The notes: generated by a model not told the origin, from the letters alone. DNA of 64,000 nucleotides from Subdoligranulum variabile (GCA_003343905.1 QAKI01000044.1:62001-126000), one strand, 5' to 3'; shown: positions 49,728 to 57,751, counted from the stretch's first letter. Translations and numbers: made by a program.

Positions 49728-50578
49728 TACTGCTGCACCTCCTTAGAGCGGGTGGCGCGAAGCTGGATCAGCGCGATGGCCGCCACCACGATGAAGAACA
49801 CCACGGCTTTGGCCTGGCCGATGCCCTTCCACTGGGGGCCGCTGCGGCCGTAGAAGGTATCATAAATATTCAGCGCCAGCAGTTGGGAATCCTTGCCCGG
49901 CTGGCCGTTGGTCAGCGAAAGGTTCTGGTCGAACAGCTTGAAAGCGTTGGTCAGCGACAGGAACAGGCAGATGGTGATGCTGGGCATGACCATCGGCAGC
50001 TTGATGCGGAACAGCGACTGGCGTTCGTTGGCGCCGTCGATGCGGGCGGCTTCCAGCAGGTCCAGCGGCACGTTCTGCAGCCCGGCGATGTAAATGATCA
50101 TCATGTAGCCGATCTGTTGCCAGCACATCAGGATCACAAGGCCCCAGAAAGCGGTGGTCGCATCCAGTTTGAGCAGCGGCCGGGAAAGCAGGGTCATAAC
50201 GCCGTCCAGCAGCGTGCTCCAGATATAGCCCAGCACGATGCCGCCGATCAGGTTGGGTATGAAGAAGATGGTGCGGAACACGTTGGTGCCCCGCAGCCGG
50301 CGGGTGAGCAACAGCGCCAGGCTGAAAGCCAGCAGATTGATTAGCACCACCGACACCACCGTGAATACGATGGTGAGCACGAACGCATGGGTGAAGGTAT
50401 TGTCGATCCAGATGTTTTTATAGTTCTGGAGCCCTACGAAGGTCACGTCCTTAACGGTGGTGAACTTGCAGAAGGACAGATACACGCCCCATGCGAACGG
50501 CCACAGAAAGCCGATGATAAAGGCGGCCAGCGTGGGCAGTACGAACACCGGCCAGTATTTTCGGATCGCTTTTTCCAT
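49727..50578 (-). CDS. Maltodextrin-type ABC permease, MalF type
   Basis: A 283-residue permease: six helices, EAA loop LEAARIDGANERQSLFRIKL (about residues 185-205). ATG 50578 follows GGGGGGAA; longer frames upstream would start in the terminator region. It is preceded by an attenuating terminator after the binding-protein gene. Confidence 0.94.
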   Translation of the reverse strand: MEKAIRKYWPVFVLPTLAAFIIGFLWPFAWGVYLSFCKFTTVKDVTFVGLQNYKNIWIDNTFTHAFVLTIVFTVVSVVLINLLAFSLALLLTRRLRGTNVFRTIFFIPNLIGGIVLGYIWSTLLDGVMTLLSRPLLKLDATTAFWGLVILMCWQQIGYMMIIYIAGLQNVPLDLLEAARIDGANERQSLFRIKLPMVMPSITICLFLSLTNAFKLFDQNLSLTNGQPGKDSQLLALNIYDTFYGRSGPQWKGIGQAKAVVFFIVVAAIALIQLRATRSKEVQQ

Positions 50579-50635
50579 AGTGTTCCCCCCTTGGAAAACG
50601 CCGCTTGGTTGCACTTCTTGGTTCGTTTTTGTAAA

Positions 50636-50672
50636 AAAGGAAGGGCGAGACAGCTTCCCGCAGTCTCGCCCT
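50636..50672 (-). terminator. Attenuating terminator between binding protein and permeases
   Basis: AGGGCGAGAC/GTCTCGCCCT (50642-50651 with 50663-50672), followed on minus by TCCTTTTTTAC, between the binding-protein stop and the permeases. Same design as at 29943. Confidence 0.87.
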
Positions 50673-50710
50673 CTCATTCAGGTTATGCCGTTCGGATCGG
50701 GCGCCCGGCG

Positions 50711-52087
50711 TTACGCGCCCACGCCGGAGAGCTGATACTCAGTGGCCCAGTTATCCACAAAGGCGGTCACCACTTCGTCCCAGGTGCCGGTACCGGCCGC
50801 GTAGGCGGTCAGCGCGGAGCCCAGCATGTTCTTCCAGTTTTCGGAAGGCATGGTGGAGAAGCACCAGTCAACAGGGGTCTTGCCGTCGGCGATGTACTTG
50901 TCGGAATCCTGCAGCAGCGGGTTGGCGGCAGCGTACTCACCGGTGAAGGTGTCGAACGGGGTGACGAAGCCCATATCCTGGCTCATGGCTTTGCGGCCTT
51001 CATCGCTGGTGATGACCCAGGTCAGGAAGTCCAGCGTAGCCTGGATGTCTTCTTCGCTGGCGTTCTTGTTGACGCACCAGTAGTTCTCGGAACCGGTGCA
51101 CAGGCCCTGGTTCTCCTCGCCTTCGACGCCGATGTAGATGGGCAGGATGCCCAGGTTCTCGTCGCCCACGGCGCTGATGTTGTTATACTCCCAGGTGCCG
51201 TTCTGGTAGAACACGGCCTCGCCGTTCACAAACTCTGCGGTGGCGTCGTTGGCCGTCTTGGTGGCCAGCTGGGTGGGATCGCAGGTGGAATCGGTGATGT
51301 ACAGGTCGAAGATGTTCTTGTAGTTGTCCAGGTACAGACCCTCGATGGCGTCGGTGGAGTCGATGCCACGCTCTTTGTACTCATAGTAGATGGGCAGGTT
51401 GGCCAGGTGGGTCTTGAAGCGCCAGTCGGAGGAAGCGTCCATACCGGCGGAGGTGAAAGCGCCCTTGACGCCCAGTTCATCCTTGCGGGCCTGGATATCG
51501 TCGGCGACGGCCTTCAGCGAGTCAAAGTTGGTGATGTCCTCGGCGGTATAGCCGGCCTTTTCCAGCAGGGCCTTGTTGTAGATGATGCCGTAGGTCTCGA
51601 TGACGTAGGCGATGCCCAGGACCTGGTCGCCGTCCTTCAGGCAGAAGGAATCGTTGGTCAGATGGCTGTACAGATCGGTGTCCGACAGATCCAGGCAGTA
51701 ATCCTTCCAGTTTGCCAGGCCCACGGGACCGTTGACCTGGAACAGGGTCGGTGCCTCGCTCTTGGCCATCTCGCTCATAAGCTGGGTCTCGTACTGGCCG
51801 GAGGCCGCCGTCACGACGGTGACGGGCACGCCGGTCTGCTCGGTATACAGAGCCGCCAGGTTCTGCCAGTCCTCGTCCTGTTCCGGCTTGAAGTTCAGGT
51901 AATATACCTGGCCGGACGCGCCGGAGGTGGAAGCCGCATCGCCAGCTTCCTCACTGGTGGCCGCAGAATCGCCCGAAGTGGATTCCGTGGCGCTTTCGCT
52001 GGATGACGGGGCGCCGCCGCAGCCCGCCAGCAGGCTGACCGCCAGGGCGGACGACAGGAATGCTGCGATGGTTCTCTTCGCTCTCAT
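50711..52087 (-). CDS. Extracellular sugar-binding lipoprotein (alpha-glucan importer)
   Basis: A 458-residue solute-binding protein. Signal peptide with lipobox LLAGC, Ser/Thr/Glu-rich linker, then the family 1 fold (VYYLNFKPEQDEDWQNLAAL, SEAPTLFQVNGPVGLANWKD, GEAVFYQNGTWEYNNI). AAGGAGGAG precedes the ATG. It is first in the operon with two permeases, LacI and malQ, so maltose or maltodextrin is the likely ligand. A LacI-type operator lies in its leader. Confidence 0.93.
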   Translation of the reverse strand: MRAKRTIAAFLSSALAVSLLAGCGGAPSSSESATESTSGDSAATSEEAGDAASTSGASGQVYYLNFKPEQDEDWQNLAALYTEQTGVPVTVVTAASGQYETQLMSEMAKSEAPTLFQVNGPVGLANWKDYCLDLSDTDLYSHLTNDSFCLKDGDQVLGIAYVIETYGIIYNKALLEKAGYTAEDITNFDSLKAVADDIQARKDELGVKGAFTSAGMDASSDWRFKTHLANLPIYYEYKERGIDSTDAIEGLYLDNYKNIFDLYITDSTCDPTQLATKTANDATAEFVNGEAVFYQNGTWEYNNISAVGDENLGILPIYIGVEGEENQGLCTGSENYWCVNKNASEEDIQATLDFLTWVITSDEGRKAMSQDMGFVTPFDTFTGEYAAANPLLQDSDKYIADGKTPVDWCFSTMPSENWKNMLGSALTAYAAGTGTWDEVVTAFVDNWATEYQLSGVGA

Positions 52088-52141
52088 AACTTTTCTCCTC
52101 CTTATGATGGATATTTTATACGAGCGTTTTGCCGTTTTTAT

Positions 52142-52157
52142 CTGGAACCGTTTCCAG
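52142..52157 (-). promoter_or_regulatory. LacI-family operator O1
   Basis: On the minus strand CTGGAAACGGTTCCAG: inverted halves CTGGAA/TTCCAG around a central CG, the typical LacI/GalR design. It starts about 16 bp after the -10 box, so binding would block the start of transcription. Confidence 0.75.
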
Positions 52158-52172
52158 TTCCGCTATGTTCAA

Positions 52173-52201
52173 AGTATACTGCCTTATTGCCCAAAATTCA
52201 A
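52173..52201 (-). promoter_or_regulatory. Promoter of the alpha-glucan import operon
   Basis: TTGAAT (52201-52196) and TATACT (52178-52173) on minus, with a 17-bp spacer. Confidence 0.78.
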
Positions 52202-52307
52202 GTGCTTTTTCTGATATTTTTATACATTTGTACGTTTCCACAACTTTACAGGGTCATTCTTGTGCAGTTTCGATTCACTCTTTTGTCACCATTTTTCACA
52301 TTTTCGT

Positions 52308-52319
52308 GGAACCATTTCC
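52308..52319 (-). promoter_or_regulatory. Possible second LacI-type operator O2
   Basis: GGAAATGGTTCC on the minus strand differs from the 12-bp core of O1 (GGAAACGGTTCC) by one base. It lies 164 bp away centre to centre, upstream of the promoter. DNA looping between the two is conceivable. Confidence 0.5.
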
Positions 52320-52331
52320 CGACACGGGTAC

Positions 52332-52362
52332 AAAAAGCGCCGGGGACCATGGCCCCCGGCGC
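52332..52362 (-). terminator. Terminator of the 52.6 kb membrane-protein gene
   Basis: GCGCCGGGG/CCCCGGCGC (52337-52345 with 52354-52362), followed on minus by TTTTTG. Confidence 0.75.
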
Positions 52363-52443
52363 AGACGGAGAGGTTCGGCAAAGAAATTCCGGGCCAAGGG
52401 CAGTTTTTTGTTGCCCGTAAGGTTTTGGGTCATGGGAACGGTA

Positions 52444-52562
52444 AAACCCTTCCGTCTGCCTTACGGCAGACACCTCCCCTGGTAGGGGAGGCTTTTAATC
52501 AACTGCCCGCCCAAAAGGCTCCCCTTCCAGGGGAGCTGGCCGCGCAGCGGCCTGAGGGGTCC
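52444..52562. repeat. Palindromic repeat cluster (families C and D)
   Basis: AACCCTTCCGTCTGCC/GGCAGAC plus CCTCCCCT/AGGGGAGG (52445-52492), and GGCTCCCCT/AGGGGAGCTGG (52517-52540) with GGCCGCGCAGCGGCC. These are the same words as at 10.2 and 18.4 kb. The gap 52563-52631 shows nothing. Confidence 0.82.
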
Positions 52563-52631
52563 CGTCCCCCCGCGCCCCTCACCTGCCAAAACGCAGTCGC
52601 TCCGAAACCACAGGCCCCGCGCCCGTTCGCG

Positions 52632-53411
52632 CTATTCCCCGCGGTGCCGCCGCACTGCGAACCCCACCGTCACACAAAAGGCCACGAAGGCCGCCCCCAG
52701 GCAGGGGAAATACAGCCCGTCCGGCAGCCGCGCCACGGCAGGGTGGCTCAACACGCAGACCGCCGCAAGACCCACACAGACCAGCAGGCTGACCGCCAGC
52801 CCCGAAAGGCTGCGGTCGGCAGCCGGTTCCAGCGTGTTCTCCCAGCCTTCGCGGCGTTCCAGCTCCCGCAGGAGCAGGTCGCTGTCCGGCACGCTGTCCG
52901 CCAGAAAGCAGGTGCGCCGCGCCGCAGCGCCGTTGGGGCGGCGCACCCGGCAGACGGCGATCTGCCCGCCTTCGACCGCCCGAATATGCTCCACCCGGAC
53001 GATCTCCTGCGCGGCGGCGGGCAGCCGGGGCTGTTCGGCCAGACGGCGCAGCAACTTCTGCGCATGGAGCGCACCGGCCGCGAACCCCGCCGCGCCGCCA
53101 CTCCAGCGGACCGCCGCGCGGGCGTCCCACACAAAGAGCCGGTCCCCCTCCATCAGGAAAAACACCGTCGCATCCCGCCCCGCACGGCGGCCCAAGGCCG
53201 CGGCCAGGGCCACCACCAAAACCACCACGCCCAGACAGAGCGCCGTCAGCGCCGCCTGCACCGGCAGGCCGCTTTGCAGCACGAGCACCGTGCCGCCGCC
53301 CGCCAGCGCCACCGCCAGCAGCGCGATCCCCAGCACGCCGCCCACCGTACCCAGCCCGGCGCGGTTTTTGCGGGCGGGCCGGACCGGCAGCCAGATCTGT
53401 TTGATTTCCAT
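52632..53411 (-). CDS. Membrane protein of unknown function (259 aa)
   Basis: I do not recognise a family. Two helices (about residues 22-48 and 50-72) are followed by a cytoplasmic region of about 125 residues containing VFFLMEGDRLFVWDARAAVR, EIVRVEHIRAVEGGQIAVCR and ADSVPDSDLLLREL. Two C-terminal helices come before RRHRGE. AAGGAG precedes the ATG. It is monocistronic and ended by the hairpin at 52332. The layout (helix pair, PH-like middle, helix pair) resembles small bacterial PH-domain membrane proteins, only as a suggestion. Confidence 0.65.
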   Translation of the reverse strand: MEIKQIWLPVRPARKNRAGLGTVGGVLGIALLAVALAGGGTVLVLQSGLPVQAALTALCLGVVVLVVALAAALGRRAGRDATVFFLMEGDRLFVWDARAAVRWSGGAAGFAAGALHAQKLLRRLAEQPRLPAAAQEIVRVEHIRAVEGGQIAVCRVRRPNGAAARRTCFLADSVPDSDLLLRELERREGWENTLEPAADRSLSGLAVSLLVCVGLAAVCVLSHPAVARLPDGLYFPCLGAAFVAFCVTVGFAVRRHRGE

Positions 53412-53489
53412 GCAGGCATCTCTCCTTCGGGCGTTTTCCCCATTATACGCCGCCGGACACCAAAAACAAAGCTGTGCGCAGAAAAAGTC

Positions 53490-53518
53490 TTGACAAAAGC
53501 ATAGCGGAATGGTATAGT
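53490..53518 (+). promoter_or_regulatory. Promoter of the DUF3793 gene
   Basis: Perfect TTGACA (53490-53495) and TATAGT (53513-53518), spacer 17 bp. Confidence 0.85.
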
Positions 53519-53527
53519 AAGCCCATC

Positions 53528-53608
53528 GTTAGGCTAAACTAACTCGCTGTCCCCTGCGTCCTGCCGGGCGCAGGGCTTTATCTCCCCACCGGGTTAGTTA
53601 TAGCTAAT
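53528..53608 (+). promoter_or_regulatory. Two DtxR/IdeR-like boxes around a leader hairpin
   Basis: Box 1 GTTAGGCTAAACTAAC (53528-53543) sits just after the -10. Box 2 GTTAGTTATAGCTAAT (53593-53608) is an inverted near-copy. Both resemble the TTAGGTTAGSCTAACCTAA consensus of iron-dependent repressors. Between them CCCTGCG/CGCAGGG (53552-53558 with 53569-53575) forms a hairpin. Metal-dependent repression of the following gene is inferred. Confidence 0.6.
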
Positions 53609-53643
53609 TCTCAAAAATCGACCATCAGAAACGGAGAGTCGTT

Positions 53644-54213
53644 ATGAAGCGTGATTTCGGAACCACCTTTGTGACCCAGTGCGCGCCGGTGATGGCCGGG
53701 CTGAAAGCGGGCGGACTGTTCCGCTGGGTCGAGCCGGACGCCGCCGCCATGGAAGCACTGCTGCACACCTGGCGCAGCCAGTTGGAGCCGCGCGGCGTCA
53801 AGATCGAAGTGCTCAAAGCCTGCCCGCGCACCCACGCCTACCTGATCTATGCCTACCGCCAGGGGCGCCTGCGGGACATCCTGCACCAGCCCGCGGTGCG
53901 GGGATTCCTGTGTTCGGCCGGATACCCGCATACGGCGGACTGCCGCCGCTGCCTGGACTGCCTGTGCGCCCGGCTCCAGCAGGAGGAAGAGTTCCCCCAC
54001 GAGATCGGGGTATTTTTGGACTATCCGCTGCAGGACGTGATCGGTTTTATGCAGAACCGGGGCAAGAACTACACCTTCACCGGGTACTGGCGGTCCTACG
54101 GGGACCCCGAACGCGCCCGCGACCGCTTTGCGCGCCTGCGCAAATGCACCGACGTTTACCTGCGCTGCTACCGCAGCGGCACGCCGGTGACCCGCCTGAC
54201 CGTGGCCGGATAA
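53644..54213 (+). CDS. DUF3793 family protein
   Basis: A 189-residue soluble protein matching the DUF3793 pattern: a C-terminal segment FLDYPLQDVIGFMQNRGKNY and YWRSYGDPERARDRFARLRK, plus a Cys-rich middle (CSAGYPHTADCRRCLDCLC, four Cys between residues about 90 and 108) that could bind metal. DUF3793 genes commonly accompany flavodoxin or ferrous-iron transport genes; their function is not established. The DtxR-like boxes in its leader fit iron control. GGAGAG precedes the ATG. Confidence 0.85.
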   Translation: MKRDFGTTFVTQCAPVMAGLKAGGLFRWVEPDAAAMEALLHTWRSQLEPRGVKIEVLKACPRTHAYLIYAYRQGRLRDILHQPAVRGFLCSAGYPHTADCRRCLDCLCARLQQEEEFPHEIGVFLDYPLQDVIGFMQNRGKNYTFTGYWRSYGDPERARDRFARLRKCTDVYLRCYRSGTPVTRLTVAG

Positions 54214-54236
54214 GACGGCCGCCGCAAAATCCCCCC

Positions 54237-54264
54237 AGCCGCACGGCAATGCCGTGCGGCTTTT
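54237..54264 (+). terminator. Terminator after DUF3793
   Basis: AGCCGCACGGCA/TGCCGTGCGGCT (54237-54248 with 54250-54261), then TTTT. Confidence 0.83.
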
Positions 54265-54371
54265 GCTGTGCGCGGGCCAATCGCTACACCGCGGGAGGCA
54301 GTTTGTTCAAAATATATGTTTTTTGTATCATTTTGTCTAATATTTTTATTCGTTTTTGTTCCATCTTCTTC

Positions 54372-54377
54372 TATAAT
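54372..54377 (+). promoter_or_regulatory. -10 element for the orphan binding protein
   Basis: TATAAT in a very AT-rich stretch (54300-54400). No clear -35 box at 16-18 bp, so activation by a regulator is possible. Confidence 0.5.
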
Positions 54378-54409
54378 CAGGGTAACATAATCTTTTTGGA
54401 GGTGTTTTC

Positions 54410-55771
54410 TTGAAAAAAAGACTTTATTCCTCATTGTGCGCCGGTATGATCCTTACCGCCGCCCTGGCCGGATGCAGCGCCCCTGCCTCTTCTGCCGCTT
54501 CCGGCTCTTCCAGTACGTCCGGTTCCTCCAGCGCGGAAACAGCGTCCTCCGAAACAGGCGAAAAGACCACCCTGAACATTCTGTGGTGGGGTTCCCAGAC
54601 CCGTAACGACCAGACCACGAAGCTGATCGAAAAGTTCGAGGAATTGAACCCCGACATTGACGTCGTGGCAGACTTTTCCGACTGGGATGGCTACTGGACC
54701 AAGCTGCCCGCCCAGGTCGCCGGCGGCCAGACCCCGGACGTGTTCCAGATGGACTACGCCTATCTGGCCCAGTATGTGGAGAACGGCGTCCTGGCTGAAC
54801 TGGACAGCTACGTCGCGGACGGCAGCCTTGACCTGAGCGGCGTTTCCCAGAGTGTGAAGGATTCCGGCACGGTCAACGGCAAGTTCTACGCGGTCTCCAC
54901 CGGCACCAACGCGCCGGTCATGCTGTACCGCAACGACATTCTGGAAGAGTTGGGGCTGGAACTGCCCATGAACCCCACGCTCACCCAGTATATGGATGTT
55001 GCCAAAGCTGTGTATGAAGCTACCGGCATGCGCGATACTTTCATCACCGGCTGCACTGCCGCCAATTTGAACTTCTATCTGCGCAACTACGGCATGAACT
55101 TCTACAATGACGAGGACAACGGCTTGGGCTTTGACGACCCGCAGTACCTTGTGGACATGTGGGAACTGGCCTTGCAGGCCCAGAACGAGGGTTGGGGCAT
55201 GAAACCCGGCGAAGAGACCGCTGTGACCGCCTTTGACTCCATGGTGAACGATGCCTGGTCCCGCCAGCAGAACTCGAATGAGCTGCAGGCTTACCGCGAC
55301 GCCACCGGCAAAGACATTCGCATGGTCATGGTACCCACTGTGGAGGGCGCCACCACGCCGAACTCCTACCTGAAACCCGCCATGTACTGGTGCGTCGGCG
55401 CCGACAGCCCCGTTAAGGAAGCGGCCGTCCGCTTCATCGACTTCTTCACCAACAGCACGGATTGTTACGACATCGTTGGCATCGAGCGCGCGGTGCCCAT
55501 CGACGAGGAAATGCGCGCGTATGTTGCGCCTAATCTGGACGAAGTCAGTCAGGAAGTCGTCGACTTCATCGACTACGTCAGCCAGCCCGGCATGACCTCT
55601 CCCATCATGAATCCCGATCCGCCGGTCTCCACCGAAGTGGAAGAACTGTTGGATCAGTATTCCGAGCGGGTTCGCTACGGTGAAACGACCGACCTGGAAG
55701 GCGCTGCCACGGAATTTATGGCGGAAGCCAACAAGATCCTTGCCGAAGCCTCCACCGCCACGGCCGAATAA
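54410..55771 (+). CDS. Orphan extracellular sugar-binding lipoprotein
   Basis: A 453-residue family 1 solute-binding protein: TTG start (GGAGGTG 6 bases upstream), signal peptide with lipobox LAGC, Ser/Thr-rich linker, then the fold (LNILWWGSQTRNDQTTKLIE, AGGQTPDVFQMDYAYLAQYV). No permease or enzyme genes lie beside it, and a terminator follows. It must work with permeases encoded elsewhere or as a stand-alone binding protein. Base composition is lower in GC near the 5' end than in the neighbours. Confidence 0.92.
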   Translation: MKKRLYSSLCAGMILTAALAGCSAPASSAASGSSSTSGSSSAETASSETGEKTTLNILWWGSQTRNDQTTKLIEKFEELNPDIDVVADFSDWDGYWTKLPAQVAGGQTPDVFQMDYAYLAQYVENGVLAELDSYVADGSLDLSGVSQSVKDSGTVNGKFYAVSTGTNAPVMLYRNDILEELGLELPMNPTLTQYMDVAKAVYEATGMRDTFITGCTAANLNFYLRNYGMNFYNDEDNGLGFDDPQYLVDMWELALQAQNEGWGMKPGEETAVTAFDSMVNDAWSRQQNSNELQAYRDATGKDIRMVMVPTVEGATTPNSYLKPAMYWCVGADSPVKEAAVRFIDFFTNSTDCYDIVGIERAVPIDEEMRAYVAPNLDEVSQEVVDFIDYVSQPGMTSPIMNPDPPVSTEVEELLDQYSERVRYGETTDLEGAATEFMAEANKILAEASTATAE

Positions 55772-55840
55772 ACACCGGCCAGCCACGCAGACTGTCCTCA
55801 TTGGGCCCCTCATTTCATACTCCAACTGGGGCTTTACCAT

Positions 55841-55876
55841 GAAAATCCCCCCAGCCGTGCGGCTGGGGGGATTTTC
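55841..55876. terminator. Bidirectional terminator
   Basis: A perfect 16-bp stem (55841-55856 with 55861-55876) with A-runs and T-runs built into both ends. It serves the orphan binding protein (plus) and the membrane pair (minus). Confidence 0.88.
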
Positions 55877-55897
55877 ATTTTGCATATAGGCCGGGGT

Positions 55898-56566
55898 TCA
55901 GCGGCATTCCTTTTTCATGGCCGTGTAGCCGATGAACACAGTCCACACATAGGCGCAGGTCTTGGGGATCATCAGCATGCCGATCACGGGCACGGTGTCC
56001 GCCCACAGCACCACCGGGATGTAGAACGCAAAGCTCAGCACGATAGTCAGCCACATCCAGCGGAAGGCCCGGTCGCCGTGCTGTTTGGCGCTGCGCCAGA
56101 ACAGCACGATGATGACCAGCCCCAGCAGCGCGAACGGGATGTTGCGGTAAATACCCCAGGACAGCGGCGCGCCGGCGCTGAACCACTGGTTCTGGGGCAT
56201 CAGGCACAGGCCGATGCGCGCGGCGGCCAAAATATAGACGGCGGCGGTCAGGCCGCTGCGGCCCGTGACATGGTAACGCTGCCGCCACACATAGTACAGC
56301 AGCACATAGAACACCGTCATCGTGACCGAGGTGATGCACTTGCCCAGCCCCAGGGCGGCAGTGTAGTTTTCCAGCCCGGTGGTGCAGAGCGCCCAGGCAC
56401 GCGGGATCAGGTGGAAGGCATCGCCCGCGCCCAGCACCACGGCCATCCAGCCGAACAGCGTGAACTGGCGCACGCCCTTGCTGCCCCGGATCATCAGAAT
56501 GCCCACAGTGATGACGGTCACCAGATAGACCGCGTCGAACAGAGTTTCCATAACAGCTTGCATCAT
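55898..56566 (-). CDS. Multi-pass membrane protein (222 aa), TetR-controlled
   Basis: About seven predicted helices (from FDAVYLVTVITVGILMI to CAYVWTVFIGYTAM). I do not know the family. GLTAAVYILAAARIGLCLMP and GIYRNIPFALLGLVIIVLFW are its most distinctive stretches. ATG 56566 overlaps the stop of the membrane gene before it (ATGA). The pair has one of two TetR operator copies upstream, so it may be a small transporter or lipid/drug-response module. Confidence 0.72.
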   Translation of the reverse strand: MMQAVMETLFDAVYLVTVITVGILMIRGSKGVRQFTLFGWMAVVLGAGDAFHLIPRAWALCTTGLENYTAALGLGKCITSVTMTVFYVLLYYVWRQRYHVTGRSGLTAAVYILAAARIGLCLMPQNQWFSAGAPLSWGIYRNIPFALLGLVIIVLFWRSAKQHGDRAFRWMWLTIVLSFAFYIPVVLWADTVPVIGMLMIPKTCAYVWTVFIGYTAMKKECR

Positions 56567-57000
56567 ACATTCCCCTTTACAGTTTGTTTTTGTGCGGCGG
56601 CCCGGCCGAAGTTGCGGCCGAACAGCAGCCCGGCCAGCAGCAGCGCGGCCCCCAGCCCGCTATAAAAAACGGCGATAAAGCGTTCCGGCGCAAGGCCGCT
56701 GGCCCGCAGGCCGATGCCCCCGGCCATCATGACGGCCATGATGGCGAAGGCTTTCGCGTCGAAAAATTTGAGGAAGAAATGCCGTTCTTCCCGGTAGGCG
56801 GTGATGCGGGCGGTGTGCTTCTGGACCAGCCTGCCGAAGATGAACCGCTGGAAAACCGCAAAGACCGCCAGACTGAGCAGCAGGTTCACCGCCGTGCAGT
56901 AGGCGGGGTAAGCCGCCAGCCCGATGCGCAGGATGTTGAAGCCCGCCGCGCTCCATACCAGGCAGGCGAGCAGCAGCAATGTGTTCCGTTTGACCTTCAT
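56563..57000 (-). CDS. Four-helix membrane protein (145 aa), TetR-controlled
   Basis: Four helices in two pairs separated by a charged loop (RLVQKHTARITAYREERHFF). No family recognised. AAGGAGGG precedes ATG 57000. It is the first gene of a two-gene unit, 17 bp after the operator at 57017, and translationally coupled to the 222-residue protein. A heteromeric membrane complex of the two is plausible. Confidence 0.72.
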   Translation of the reverse strand: MKVKRNTLLLLACLVWSAAGFNILRIGLAAYPAYCTAVNLLLSLAVFAVFQRFIFGRLVQKHTARITAYREERHFFLKFFDAKAFAIMAVMMAGGIGLRASGLAPERFIAVFYSGLGAALLLAGLLFGRNFGRAAAQKQTVKGNV

Positions 57001-57016
57001 GGGGTCCCTCCTTTTA

Positions 57017-57029
57017 TGAACATTGTTCA
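57017..57029 (-). promoter_or_regulatory. TetR operator copy 1 (membrane pair)
   Basis: TGAACATTGTTCA, a perfect 13-bp palindrome, identical to that at 57647. CAAACT, a possible -10, abuts it on minus; no clear -35. Confidence 0.78.
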
Positions 57030-57040
57030 GTTTGCGGGAT

Positions 57041-57067
57041 AAAAAATCCCCACGGTGCAGCCCGTGG
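57041..57067 (-). terminator. Terminator of the TetR gene
   Basis: CCACGG/CCGTGG (57050-57055 with 57062-57067), followed on minus by GGATTTTTT. Confidence 0.75.
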
Positions 57068-57073
57068 AAATTT

Positions 57074-57631
57074 TCAGTACAGTGTCCGGCGGACGATCTC
57101 CAGCGCGGGGGCGGGGTCGTAGTCCCCGCGCACCAGGGCCGAGAGCATCAGGTCGAACAATATCTGGGCAAAGGTTTCGGGCGTGAACGCCGGGCCGAAC
57201 GCGCCGGGGCGGATTTGAGGGTCCCGTTCCAGCACCGCGCGCAGCCCGTCCAGAATGTGCTGCCAGGCGCGGTGCATCCGGCGGCGGCCTTCCGGCCGGT
57301 CCTGCTGCAAAAAGCCCAGCGAATGGAGGGTGAAAAAGCCGGGGTAGCGACGGCCGCCATACGCCATGCGGCTGTACATCCAGCTTACGCAGGCGCAGGT
57401 ATCCCGAAACGCGTCGCCGCCGGCGGGGCAGTCGAAGATCTCCTGCCAGACACTTTCCACCGCCGCGCCCGCCAGTTCCGCCTTGGAGCCGAAGTAGTTG
57501 TAGATCGACCCCACCGACACGCCGCAGGCCGCCGCCACCGAGCGGATATTGACCGCCGCCCATCCCTGCCGCCGGATCAGTTCGCGGCTGGCTTCGAGGA
57601 TGTCCTCTTTCGATGTCACCACGGTGTTCAC
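57074..57631 (-). CDS. TetR family transcriptional regulator
   Basis: A 185-residue repressor: N-terminal helix-turn-helix (ILEASRELIRRQGWAAVNIR, VAAACGVSVGSIYNYFGSKA) and a variable helical ligand domain with a TetR C-terminal signature (FAQILFDLMLSALVRGDYDP). GTG 57631 follows GGAGGG. Identical palindromes lie at its own promoter and before the membrane pair, so it controls both. The ligand is unknown. Confidence 0.93.
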   Translation of the reverse strand: MNTVVTSKEDILEASRELIRRQGWAAVNIRSVAAACGVSVGSIYNYFGSKAELAGAAVESVWQEIFDCPAGGDAFRDTCACVSWMYSRMAYGGRRYPGFFTLHSLGFLQQDRPEGRRRMHRAWQHILDGLRAVLERDPQIRPGAFGPAFTPETFAQILFDLMLSALVRGDYDPAPALEIVRRTLY

Positions 57632-57645
57632 GGTATCCCTCCAAT

Positions 57646-57687
57646 CTGAACATTGTTCAGTTTACACGCAAACCACGGTTTTGTCAA
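57646..57687 (-). promoter_or_regulatory. TetR gene promoter with operator copy 2
   Basis: On minus TTGACA (57687-57682), 17-bp spacer, TAAACT (57664-57659). The perfect palindrome CTGAACATTGTTCAG (57646-57660) overlaps the -10 end, a direct autorepression design. Confidence 0.85.
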
Positions 57688-57751
57688 GCGGCGGGTGGTT
57701 TTCTTCGTCAAATCGGCTGATTCCGCCGCCGGGTTTTGGGCAGTTTGCCAC

